Shown here piece by piece: positions 1 to 7,281 of a stretch of 32,197 bases of DNA. Every line of letters starts with the position of its first letter. The first letter of the stretch is position 1. Both the position numbers and the translations under genes were made by a program. Under the pieces are notes generated by a model. It worked only from the letters and a program-made list of their open reading frames with translations, did not search any database and had not been told where the DNA came from. Source of the stretch: an uncultured Roseburia sp. GTDB lineage: Bacteria; Bacillota; Clostridia; Lachnospirales; Lachnospiraceae. The DNA lies in the NCBI GenBank assembly GCA_947649645.1, contig CANSSP010000028.1:1-32197 (forward strand), in the 5' to 3' direction.

Positions 1-989
1 ACCCCCGGAAGCTCCCTGCGGACGGCGTCCACTTCATTTTCCAGCTTTGCGCCGATCAGATCAAGCATCTTCAGATGCGCAAGCCCCTTCAGATATGCCA
101 CATCCTCAAGCGTGAAGCTGTCGACACAGCACACTCTCAGCAGCCGCAGCTCCGCAAGCTGCGCCAGGGGAGCGAAGTCCACATCGACCAGATCACGGGT
201 ATTGATATCGCAGCTTATACTAAAAATTTTTAACGGCATTCCCGCGACCGGCTCCAGGGAGAGAAAAGATGATCTCCCAATATCAAGCACTTTCAGCTTT
301 TCCAGATCCTGCACGAGCGTCAGATCCATATCCTCCACGCAATCCAGGGACAGAAACTCCAGGTTTTTCATCTCCGCGATCACTTCCAGATCCTCCGGCG
401 CATTCCCAAAAAACCGGAAAACAGAAAGATTTTCGCATTTTTCCACACCCGAGATATCCGCAATCCGCCCTATATAATCGGTATGGATCGTAAGAACCTG
501 CAGGCTTTCAAAGTAAGCGAGGTCGCACAGGCTTCTGACTTCCGGGACTTCCGCCCCCACCTGTATCTCTTCCGCTTCTACGAAATCATCCACAACCCTG
601 AACCCCGTCCCTTCAAGCGGTTGCGTCAGGAACATGTTTTCCTCGCCCTCGACCATGGCCCCCATAAACAGAAAATGAATGTCCCAGACATCGCTGCGGT
701 AAAGATCGCCCTCCGGCTTATCCACCCACAGACGCACCCGGGCCTCCATCCCCGGATCCGAAAAATGAATGACCTCGTCCGCGCCGTGGTTCACCGCAAC
801 ATACTCTACAAAAATATTTGATATATTGTCAAATGTAATCGAATCCGGATCTGTCCATGAATCAGAAACAACGGAATCCGCCTCCGTTCCGGCTTCTGTC
901 CCTCCCTGCGATCCCATCGGATCGCCGCATCCGCTCAGAAAAACGACGCAAAGAGCCAGAAAAAACAGCCGTTTAAGATACTGTTCCAT
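1..989 (-). CDS. Leucine-rich-repeat-like lipoprotein (C-terminus outside window)
   Basis: Reading the minus strand from an ATG at 989 gives an open frame to the window edge, so the protein's C-terminus is missing. The N-terminus is a lipoprotein signal: a short basic stretch, a hydrophobic core, then the lipobox LSGC with Cys21 as the lipidation site. A Gly/Thr/Glu-rich linker follows. The second half (from about residue 170) contains repeated segments such as LQVLTIHTD, LEFLSLDCVED, LKVLDIGRS and LRLLRVCC, each 20-30 residues apart, which is the pattern of irregular leucine-rich repeats. A surface-anchored protein with a binding role is the natural inference; no catalytic motif is visible. 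The ribosome site is GAAGGGGGAAGTTT before the ATG. Confidence 0.75.
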   Translation of the reverse strand, partial: MEQYLKRLFFLALCVVFLSGCGDPMGSQGGTEAGTEADSVVSDSWTDPDSITFDNISNIFVEYVAVNHGADEVIHFSDPGMEARVRLWVDKPEGDLYRSDVWDIHFLFMGAMVEGEENMFLTQPLEGTGFRVVDDFVEAEEIQVGAEVPEVRSLCDLAYFESLQVLTIHTDYIGRIADISGVEKCENLSVFRFFGNAPEDLEVIAEMKNLEFLSLDCVEDMDLTLVQDLEKLKVLDIGRSSFLSLEPVAGMPLKIFSISCDINTRDLVDVDFAPLAQLAELRLLRVCCVDSFTLEDVAYLKGLAHLKMLDLIGAKLENEVDAVRRELPG

Positions 990-1399
990 AAACTTCCCCC
1001 TTCCCGGTTCCTCTCTGCAGCAAAGCGCTGGTGGAGGAACTTTCTGCAGAAACACTCCTGCCCACGAGAAAAATTGCAGAACGCCAATACAGGAAACCAC
1101 CACAAGCCTGTATTATAAACCATACAATCCCCACTGTATCACGATAACTGCGCGAGATTCATCTCCCCATTCTACATTGATATGGCCTCTTTAAACTGCC
1201 TGTCCCCCTTCCCGCGCCAGCAGACAGATTTCCCATTTTCGCCCCAAAAATATCATTTATAATTCACAAAAACACTTGCAAAAACTTCTTTTCTATGTAT
1301 AGAATACACAATTATTCGTCAAATATCAAATATTTTTTAACAAAAAATCCTGTTTCACCGGATGCTCCGCCGTAGCACAATCCCGCCTGGAAAACATTT
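990..1399. other. Intergenic region, lipoprotein leader and promoter
   Basis: No credible gene is seen in these ~410 bases. On the minus strand a TATAAT box lies at 1117-1112 with a GATACA at the -35 distance (17-base spacer), which would start the lipoprotein transcript ~120 bases ahead of its ATG. The part from 1200 to 1399 is A+T-rich and lies downstream of the diguanylate cyclase stop. I found no clean terminator hairpin there. Confidence 0.4.
1112..1140 (-). promoter_or_regulatory. Putative promoter of the lipoprotein gene
   Basis: On the minus strand GATACA (1140-1135), 17 bases, then a perfect TATAAT (1117-1112). The gene downstream is the lipoprotein starting at 989. The -10 box is convincing; the -35 matches the consensus at 4 of 6 positions. 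Confidence 0.4.
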
Positions 1400-2332
1400 T
1401 CATATCTCCCTTTCCGGAAAATTGTCCAGCCGCCACATTTCCTCATCCGCCCACACCACCCTGTTGCGGCCGGACTTTTTTGCATCGTAGAGCATGGTAT
1501 CTGCAATTTTCAGAAAAGTTGCATATGAATGTTCCGCCTGCGGAACGACGGTAACGCCCCCCACGCTGACGGTGATCCATTCGGATACCGACGGGGCATG
1601 TGGAATATGCAGATCTTCGATGGCCTGACGGATCTCATTCAGACGCTCCGCCGCTTTTTCTGCACAGTCGCCCAGAAAAAAAGCTACAAACTCTTCGCCG
1701 CCATAGCGGCCGAAAAAATCCGTACTGCGCCGCAGACAGGAAGATACCGTTCCTGCCACAGCCGCAATCACTTTATCTCCGGCCACATGCCCAAACGTAT
1801 CATTGAATACTTTAAAATAATCAATGTCAAACATACAGACTGAAAACGGAACCTGCAGACGCGCAGCTTCATTCCATCTTAAAATACTGCAGCGGTCATG
1901 CTGTCTCCTGTTTGCAATCCCGGTCAGCTGATCGGTTCCAGACTGGTATTCAGCCTGTTTCCGGTAATTGTAGAGTCTGATATGCGTCTGGATCCTCGCC
2001 TTTAAAATCAGCGGGTTAAACGGCTTTGTTATGTAATCGACGGCTCCCAGGGTGAGTCCATACTGTTCATCCTGCATATCTGAAAAACTGCTGACAAGAA
2101 TCACCGGAATACTCTGCGTTATGGTTTCCTCCTGTAATTTTTTCAGCAGCGTAAAACCATTCATGCCCTGCATCATTACATTTGCGAGGATCAGCGAAAA
2201 TGTTCCGGCGCCTGCATAGAAAAGACCGTCCGCCGCCGTCTGCGCAATGGTTACGTCATAATCATCGTCCAGCATGGATTTTAATTGGGCTGCCTGTAAA
2301 AAACTATCGTCGACAATCAATATTTTCTCCAT
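1400..2332 (-). CDS. Response-regulator/GGDEF diguanylate cyclase with a degenerate receiver
   Basis: 310 aa, two domains. Residues 1-120 are a CheY-like receiver with the acidic pair D8/D9 and the conserved Lys103 (ITKPF), but the phospho-acceptor position reads LANVMMQ, with Asn51 in place of Asp. Residues ~133-300 are a GGDEF domain: DQLTGIANRR, the metal-binding FDIDYFK (Asp169), and the active signature GGEEF at 211-215. An RxxD inhibitory site (R202-D205) sits five residues before it. The catalytic half should therefore make cyclic di-GMP and be feedback-inhibited, while the receiver cannot be phosphorylated in the standard way. There is no transmembrane segment. The start is an ATG with an AGGAGAG site. 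It is preceded by operator-like sites shared with the TetR gene upstream. Confidence 0.93.
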   Translation of the reverse strand: MEKILIVDDSFLQAAQLKSMLDDDYDVTIAQTAADGLFYAGAGTFSLILANVMMQGMNGFTLLKKLQEETITQSIPVILVSSFSDMQDEQYGLTLGAVDYITKPFNPLILKARIQTHIRLYNYRKQAEYQSGTDQLTGIANRRQHDRCSILRWNEAARLQVPFSVCMFDIDYFKVFNDTFGHVAGDKVIAAVAGTVSSCLRRSTDFFGRYGGEEFVAFFLGDCAEKAAERLNEIRQAIEDLHIPHAPSVSEWITVSVGGVTVVPQAEHSYATFLKIADTMLYDAKKSGRNRVVWADEEMWRLDNFPEREI

Positions 2333-2471
2333 TTTTATCTCTCCTCATTCCAGCCTCTATGACGCCTGTTTTTCTCGTCTCCTGCCTGCTGCCGGTGCCC
2401 TCCGCTGTCCTGCTTTTCATCCGGAAATCAGATACCTGCACAGACATCGCACACAGGAATATATAGAAGTA

Positions 2472-2491
2472 AGTAAACGTTTATTTACTCA
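2472..2491. promoter_or_regulatory. TetR-type operator-like palindrome O1, upstream of the cyclase gene
   Basis: The sequence AAGTAAACGTTTATTTACTC contains the inverted arms AGTAAA and TTTACT and matches site O2 at most positions. On the minus strand it lies just after a TTGAGT and before TATATT-like sequence, so a repressor bound here would block a promoter reading into the cyclase gene. That it is the target of the neighbouring TetR is inference. Confidence 0.55.
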
Positions 2492-2496
2492 AGAAT

Positions 2497-2521
2497 AAAA
2501 AAGAAACCGCCCCCTGACGGC
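2497..2521 (-). terminator. Probable rho-independent terminator after the TetR gene
   Basis: In minus-strand RNA, CCGUC pairs with GGCGG (one G-U pair) around a four-base loop and is followed by UUUCUUUUUU. On the plus strand the G-U pair becomes a mismatch, so it should work only for leftward transcription. The stem is short. Confidence 0.45.
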
Positions 2522-2568
2522 ATGAATACATGCTTACATGCTTACACGAATACATGTTTACATAATTA
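2521..2568. repeat. Six degenerate 8-bp tandem repeats
   Basis: Successive octamers are CATGAATA, CATGCTTA, CATGCTTA, CACGAATA, CATGTTTA and CATAATTA. The array lies between two palindromic operator-like sites (O1 and O2). It is non-coding as far as can be seen. Confidence 0.7.
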
Positions 2569-2577
2569 CGGCACAAC

Positions 2578-2597
2578 AAGTAAATAAATATTTACTT
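2578..2597. promoter_or_regulatory. TetR-type operator-like perfect palindrome O2
   Basis: AAGTAAAT, a four-base spacer AAAT, then ATTTACTT: a perfect 8+8 inverted repeat, typical in size for a TetR dimer site. It lies between the TetR stop codon and the octamer repeats. No clear promoter is seen beside it. Confidence 0.6.
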
Positions 2598-2656
2598 ACT
2601 CATGGTTGAAAACGAACCGCACATTGGCGGTACATTTTTGATTCTGATTTCTCTTT

Positions 2657-3262
2657 TTAAGATTTTTTCGGCTTTTCCGGCTTCAGATAGCCGCTTAAGC
2701 CTGTGGTCAGCAACTGAAACACCGTCTCCTCCGTCTCTTCATTGTCGGGGAGCACCCCCTCCGCCACATATTTGGCATACATTACGGTGGAAGTGAGGAC
2801 GTGAAGCCACAGCAGATCCTGGTTGATCTGTATCAGACCGGGAAACACCTTCCGAAAGGCGCGGACCATTCTGACAAAGGCGTCGAAATACGTCACCTCA
2901 CGCGCCCTGTCATATTCCGGAAAGAAAGCGCTGTCCCTGAAACGGTGATAAAAGATCGTCTCATCCGGATGGGTTACCCAGAATCTGAAATATGGCAGCC
3001 ACAGATTCCTGACCGCTTTTATCGGGTCGATGAGTATCGTCATGGGATTGAACTTCAGATGTTCAAAAATTGCCGCCGCCTGCCTGTCCACGTAGGTAAA
3101 GCACTCTATCATCAGATCGTCTTTGCTCCCAAAGTAGCGGTAGAGCGCACCGGGAGAAATCCCCGCCAGCTCGCTGATGTTTTGTATGCGCGCTCCCTCC
3201 AGGCCATACTGCCGCACGGCTTTCATCGTTGCTGTCATGATTCGGGTTTTGGTGTCATCCAG
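2657..3262 (-). CDS. TetR/AcrR family transcriptional regulator (probable CTG start)
   Basis: 201 aa from the proposed start. Residues 3-50 are a TetR DNA-binding domain: TKTRIMTATMKAVRQYG as helix 1, then IQNISELAGISPGALYRYFGSKDDL as the helix-turn-helix. The remaining ~150 residues are an aromatic-rich helical ligand domain. The start is unusual. Helix 1 begins immediately before the first in-frame ATG, so the true start must be upstream. The strong site GGAGGTG is followed after six bases by CTG at 3262, with the in-frame GTG inside that ribosome site. The open frame continues to 3436 but runs through the promoter and operator, so longer starts are unlikely. Three matching palindromes around the gene suggest autoregulation and control of the cyclase gene downstream. 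The ligand is unknown. Confidence 0.85.
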   Translation of the reverse strand: MDDTKTRIMTATMKAVRQYGLEGARIQNISELAGISPGALYRYFGSKDDLMIECFTYVDRQAAAIFEHLKFNPMTILIDPIKAVRNLWLPYFRFWVTHPDETIFYHRFRDSAFFPEYDRAREVTYFDAFVRMVRAFRKVFPGLIQINQDLLWLHVLTSTVMYAKYVAEGVLPDNEETEETVFQLLTTGLSGYLKPEKPKKS

Positions 3263-3280
3263 AGTGCCCACCTCCCTCAG

Positions 3281-3298
3281 AAAGTAAATATTTATATC
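3281..3298. promoter_or_regulatory. Operator-like site O3 at the TetR promoter
   Basis: AAAGTAAATATTTATATC shares the AAGTAAAT arm with O1 and O2 and contains the palindrome TAAATATTTA; its second arm is degenerate. It lies directly downstream of the TetR -10 box, covering the expected transcription start. Confidence 0.5.
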
Positions 3299-3302
3299 TC
3301 TT

Positions 3303-3331
3303 ATTATACACGCTGTCCCGTCCGACGGCAA
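3303..3331 (-). promoter_or_regulatory. Putative promoter of the TetR gene
   Basis: On the minus strand TTGCCG (3331-3326), a 17-base spacer, then a perfect TATAAT (3308-3303). Transcription would begin near 3296, inside operator-like site O3, and give a ~35-base leader ending in GGAGGTG. Confidence 0.55.
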
Positions 3332-3445
3332 TATCTTTTTCCAGAAACTTTCAGCCGCAGGCACCATATTGCTCATAATGCACAGGCGGGAGTCCGCGCC
3401 CCGCTGCGGACTCCGTGCATGCGCCGCCCTCCGCAATGTCCGAAA

Positions 3446-4288
3446 TCAGCCCGGACCTCCTCCTTCTGTGAGATCGCCAAGCGGCCTGAACTGATAACCC
3501 ATCTCCTCCCACTTTGTCAGCAGTTCATCCAGTATCTCACCGTTTGTCTTCGACGTGCTGTGTAAAAGCACAACGGCTCCCGGGTGAACGCGCGTGAGAA
3601 GTTTTTCAAAAGCCTCTTCCTTTGTCGGCTGATCGTCCACGTTCCAGTCCACGTAGGCAAGACTCCAGAAAAAAGTACTGTACCCCAGCTCTTTTGCCAT
3701 GGACAGATTCTCCGTGCTGTATTTTCCCTGCGGAGGGCGGTAATATTTTGCCATCTCCTGCCCTGTGACCTTTTTATAGAGCGCCGCCACATCGTCCACC
3801 TCTTTCCGAAACGAGGTGAGATCCGAAATTGCCGACATATCCGGATGATGGTAAGTGTGATTTCCCACCGCATGACCGTCCGCCGCCATCCGCCTGGCGA
3901 TCTCCGGCGCACTCTCCAAAAAGTGGCCGACTACAAAAAACGTAGCGGGTGCATTGTGTTTTTTCAACGCATCCAGTATCGGCTCCGTGTTGCCGTTCTC
4001 ATATCCGCAGTCAAACGTCAGATACAGCACCTTTTCATCCATACCGCCCAGGTAATAGGCATTGTATTTTTTTAATTCCTCCGCAGAAACATTGCCTGTG
4101 GGCTGCGTCCCCTCCGCGCCAAAACCAAGTCCCCAGTTGTCTGCCTGCCCGGCGACCAGAACCGCATCCACCGTTTTTTCAGCCCGGACTTCCGCCACCT
4201 TCCGCCCGGAAAAAAACATCAGTGAAAAAAAGAGTGCCAGACAGATTCCGTTTCTTATTTTCTGAAAGTAAACTCCCGATCTTCTCAT
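3446..4288 (-). CDS. pdaA: PdaA-type polysaccharide (peptidoglycan) deacetylase
   Basis: 280 aa from ATG 4288; a GTG at 4312 is an alternative start. An N-terminal signal/anchor (basic MRRSG...KIRNG, then hydrophobic residues 14-27) is followed by a NodB-type deacetylase domain. The metal/catalytic motifs are all present: TFDCGYENG with Asp93, GNHTYHH with His144 and His148, RPPQGKY at 184-190 and HPGAVVLLH with His243. The conserved order, together with NAYYLG near residue 76 and FFWSLAYVDW, matches PdaA, which removes acetyl groups from muramic acid so that the muramic-lactam of the spore cortex can form. In B. subtilis the first motif reads TFDNG; here Cys replaces Asn. It starts about 55 bases after the 930-aa gene ends, and could be co-transcribed with it. 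Confidence 0.9.
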   Translation of the reverse strand: MRRSGVYFQKIRNGICLALFFSLMFFSGRKVAEVRAEKTVDAVLVAGQADNWGLGFGAEGTQPTGNVSAEELKKYNAYYLGGMDEKVLYLTFDCGYENGNTEPILDALKKHNAPATFFVVGHFLESAPEIARRMAADGHAVGNHTYHHPDMSAISDLTSFRKEVDDVAALYKKVTGQEMAKYYRPPQGKYSTENLSMAKELGYSTFFWSLAYVDWNVDDQPTKEEAFEKLLTRVHPGAVVLLHSTSKTNGEILDELLTKWEEMGYQFRPLGDLTEGGGPG

Positions 4289-4343
4289 CGCAACCCCGGA
4301 AAATATAATCACTACATATATATCCCCTTCCGGGATGTCTCAT

Positions 4344-7136
4344 TCACGAATCATTATTTTTATATCCACAGCGCGGACAGACGTCTCCGCCGCCATAGAC
4401 ATGACCACAGCGAAAACAACAGATCTGATCGTGCTTTTCTTTTGCAAGGTAATTCACGTTTCTGGAATCCGGTTTTTCCTGCAGATAGCGGACAAACTCC
4501 TCCAGTACCTGCGCGTATGATTTCATCTCTCTTGTGTCCACCGCGCATGGAATCTTTACCCTGGTCCCGTCCTTCTGATGCACATAGACGCCACGGTTGA
4601 GCAGCCCCGCCGCATACGTGATTTCACTGATATGTGACATCGGAATCCCGTAGGCGTGAAACATCGTACAATAATAGAGATGGTCGGGTGTCAAGATCAT
4701 ACCTTCCTTTCCGGAACGGTTGCGCGAAGTATCCGCCACCATGATCGGATACTCAAAAAGTCCCCGTCCGGCAGCATAAGAAGCCATGGCATAATCGATA
4801 ACTTCCGTCTCTTCCGGCGCTGCCTCGTTTGAAAGTACCTTAGCGGCCGGATAGAAATGATGCCTGTCATTTTCACCGACGCCCGCCTGTTTCAGCTCTT
4901 CCTGCAGCTTTTTTACAAGCAGCTCACACTCGTCAGACTTGATTTTCGACAGACGCTTTGTGAGCGTCGTCAGCGCGTCCGCCACCAGCTCCGGCAGGAA
5001 TCCGCCCTGTCTGATCTGCTCATACGCCTCCATTCCCTCCGCAAATGACATTGACTGCAAAGGCGGGCAGAGGGCCGCGATACTTTCCATGTCCATCTGC
5101 CTTATCTTCGCGTTGATTTTATCCAGGTAAGGCGCCACAAGCTCCGGTAAAAATCCTTCCTTCTGCAGCTTCTCTGCGAGCGCCGCCAGATCCGCCCTGC
5201 CGCCTTTTTCCGCCCTCTTTACGATACGCGCAATCTCTCTTTGCTCAGCCTCCCTGCGCCCCGCGCGCAGCTTTTCCTCGTACCCCGAAAGATCCACATC
5301 CTTGTATCTGCGCAATTCTTCCACAAATCTGTGGTATTCCGCGCGGTCCGGATGCGCCGGCATCTTCTTTATCCGCTCTTCTGCCTCAAGCGCTCCCTGC
5401 CGCCTCATTTTTTCTCTCAGATCATCCAACAGGGGCTTTTTATGCTCCGGCAAAAGTCCTTCCGCATCCGCTTCGTCCAGGACTTTCTGCATCACCGCAT
5501 AGCTTTTTCCCTCACAGCTCTCAATTTTTTTCCGAAGCCGCCCTGCCCGCTCTTTTGAAATCTGACCGTCCACACGGCCTAAAAATTCCCGCTGTATGTC
5601 CGGCGCAAGCCTTGTATCCCGCGCAAGCTGATTTCTCAGATCGCCAAGCTGCCGGTCCGAAAGGCGGTCCATCACCGCAAACCGTGCTTCGTACTTCTCC
5701 CGCAGCGCATCCTGCTTATCTGTATTGCCGCTGCCCGTCCGCCTTTTCCCGGCCGGGACTTCTGCATCGCTTCTGCCGGAGATGGTTTTGCTTCCAGAAG
5801 CTGTCTCCTCCGCCGTTTCGGGTACACCTGCCGCCTCTCCGGCATCCGCCTTGCCGCGTCCCGACTTATCCTGGCTCCCGGACAAAAGCCGCCCGCCGTC
5901 CGTCTCTTCCCGGCCGTTCTTTGTCCCACGGCCCAAAGACGCGCTGCCCGATACGGCTGCGGCATCGTCTGCATCTCTGCCCCTCCGGCCTGTTTCATCC
6001 CCGCCTTTGCGATCACGGCGCGCCTCCCGTCCGCCTGCACCGCGGCGTTCCTCCTTTTCTCGCTCCTTTTTCCTGCGCGCCCTCTGCGACTTTATCTTTC
6101 CCTCAAAGCGGCGCACACTCTCTGGACGATAAAAGCCTTCCTCCATCCGGTCGGCAAGATATTCCAGATCGCTGTCCGGTCGTTCTTCGATATTTTCACA
6201 CAGTTCCGCCAGTTCCGCTTCCCCATCCTCACGGCGTTCTTCTCTGCCGTCCGCATATCGGTTATAACCGCAGTTTGACGTCTTCTGCGCGCTTTTTCCC
6301 ATCAGCTCAAGGTAATCGTCATATGCTTTCCCGTCGTCTCCGAACCGCATCACATATACATCCCCGTCCGAGAGCAGTCGTTTCGGCCGCGCCGCATAAT
6401 AACAGCGGCAGCGATTGCAGGTGCATGCCCTTGCCAGCAATACTGCGCCCTCGTCGGTTGCAATCTTAAATTCTCTCCCTTCCGGGTAGACCGCCATGTG
6501 CAGTTTTTCCCCGCAGGCAGGGCACAGATACCCAACCATATAAAAATTATTGCCCAGACGCTCTTTCTGTCGTTCCTTAAGACTCGTCTCCACGCGCGAA
6601 AACCGGGTCTGTTCCTTCTTCCAGATCAGTTTGTGCCACAGGCCGCCTTCCTCTCCGTCCACTTCCTCCGGAGCCGCTTCCTCATACTCGAGCGCAAGCT
6701 GCATCACATCCTCATAGGTGATGCGGATCCTGTCTTTATAAAAATAAAAATGCTCCTGACTGTACTCCGGTTCAACGCCAAATTCCCGCATAATTCCGGA
6801 AAAAAGACGGTTGAGCTGCGCATAATTCTTCTCGACAGTCAGCCCTCCCAGCGTCCCCCATTTTCCAAAGGCATACAGTATCATATTGATGACGTTCTGC
6901 ACCTGGACATTGTCGGCCGTATCCTTTACCTCTTCCTCTTTTACCGTGAGATCAATGATATTGGTAACCATCCTGCGGCTGTCAAAATGAAAAAAAAGAG
7001 AACGCACCTCCCCCTGCAATATGATATAATTGTCAATGACTGCAAAAATGCCGCTCCACTTTACCGGAACCTTCATTGTCCGGATCAGTTTGTCAAACGT
7101 CTGACGCAGTCCCTGATTTGCCCGCAATAAGATCAT
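4344..7136 (-). CDS. Large zinc-ribbon / charged-linker / PH-like protein of unknown function
   Basis: 930 aa from ATG 7136, chosen because GGAG lies seven bases ahead; the frame is open to 7358 but that would overlap the upstream gene. Residues 1-200 are a folded region with no family I can name. A Cys cluster follows (CPAC at 205-208, CTCNRCRC at 238-245). About 170 very charged Arg/Glu/Gly/Ser residues form a probable disordered linker. Residues ~540-800 are helical, with three copies of a G-(F/L)-LPE-hhhh-L motif (GLLPEHKKPLL, GFLPELVAPYL, GFLPELVADAL). Near the C-terminus a segment with LTPDHLYYCTMFH...ISEITYAAG resembles a bacterial PH-like domain. Two CxxC pairs (907-910, 920-923) then form a second zinc ribbon. 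There is no signal peptide or membrane segment. It follows the nuclease-like gene and may form a pair with it. Confidence 0.75.
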   Translation of the reverse strand: MILLRANQGLRQTFDKLIRTMKVPVKWSGIFAVIDNYIILQGEVRSLFFHFDSRRMVTNIIDLTVKEEEVKDTADNVQVQNVINMILYAFGKWGTLGGLTVEKNYAQLNRLFSGIMREFGVEPEYSQEHFYFYKDRIRITYEDVMQLALEYEEAAPEEVDGEEGGLWHKLIWKKEQTRFSRVETSLKERQKERLGNNFYMVGYLCPACGEKLHMAVYPEGREFKIATDEGAVLLARACTCNRCRCYYAARPKRLLSDGDVYVMRFGDDGKAYDDYLELMGKSAQKTSNCGYNRYADGREERREDGEAELAELCENIEERPDSDLEYLADRMEEGFYRPESVRRFEGKIKSQRARRKKEREKEERRGAGGREARRDRKGGDETGRRGRDADDAAAVSGSASLGRGTKNGREETDGGRLLSGSQDKSGRGKADAGEAAGVPETAEETASGSKTISGRSDAEVPAGKRRTGSGNTDKQDALREKYEARFAVMDRLSDRQLGDLRNQLARDTRLAPDIQREFLGRVDGQISKERAGRLRKKIESCEGKSYAVMQKVLDEADAEGLLPEHKKPLLDDLREKMRRQGALEAEERIKKMPAHPDRAEYHRFVEELRRYKDVDLSGYEEKLRAGRREAEQREIARIVKRAEKGGRADLAALAEKLQKEGFLPELVAPYLDKINAKIRQMDMESIAALCPPLQSMSFAEGMEAYEQIRQGGFLPELVADALTTLTKRLSKIKSDECELLVKKLQEELKQAGVGENDRHHFYPAAKVLSNEAAPEETEVIDYAMASYAAGRGLFEYPIMVADTSRNRSGKEGMILTPDHLYYCTMFHAYGIPMSHISEITYAAGLLNRGVYVHQKDGTRVKIPCAVDTREMKSYAQVLEEFVRYLQEKPDSRNVNYLAKEKHDQICCFRCGHVYGGGDVCPRCGYKNNDS

Positions 7137-7185
7137 AAGAATCTCCATTCCGGAGCGTTTACGCGACGGGGCAGCTGCCATCAGA

Positions 7186-7214
7186 CAGATTTGTGACGCT
7201 CCTGCACAAATCTG
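7186..7214. repeat. 10-bp perfect inverted repeat (hairpin C)
   Basis: CAGATTTGTG (7186-7195), nine bases, CACAAATCTG (7205-7214). It lies in the 145-base gap between the nuclease-like gene and the 930-aa gene. It could be an RNA hairpin in the intercistronic leader or a protein site. Confidence 0.6.
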
Positions 7215-7232
7215 CGTGTGAAAAATCAGCAC

Positions 7233-7256
7233 ATCAGTGTGGCGTTTCACACTGAT
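7233..7256. terminator. 9-bp perfect hairpin (A), possible attenuator or terminator
   Basis: ATCAGTGTG (7233-7241), loop GCGTTT, CACACTGAT (7248-7256), with CCCCCTTTTTATTTT following on the plus strand. On the minus strand it lies just after the nuclease-like stop codon, with only a short T-run further on. Part of its arm can pair instead with GTGTGAAA at 7216-7223, so two structures exclude each other. Confidence 0.45.
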
Positions 7257-7281
7257 CCCCCTTTTTATTTTACTTGCTTTA

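Noticed and set aside
1276..1310. Plus-strand TTGCAA with TATAGA-like sequence
   Set aside because: Promoter-like by base composition only; nothing on the plus strand follows except the antisense of the cyclase gene.
5555..6469. 304-codon plus-strand open frame
   Set aside because: Shadow of the 930-aa gene in its GC-rich charged region; Pro/Arg/Ser-rich with no ribosome site or domain.
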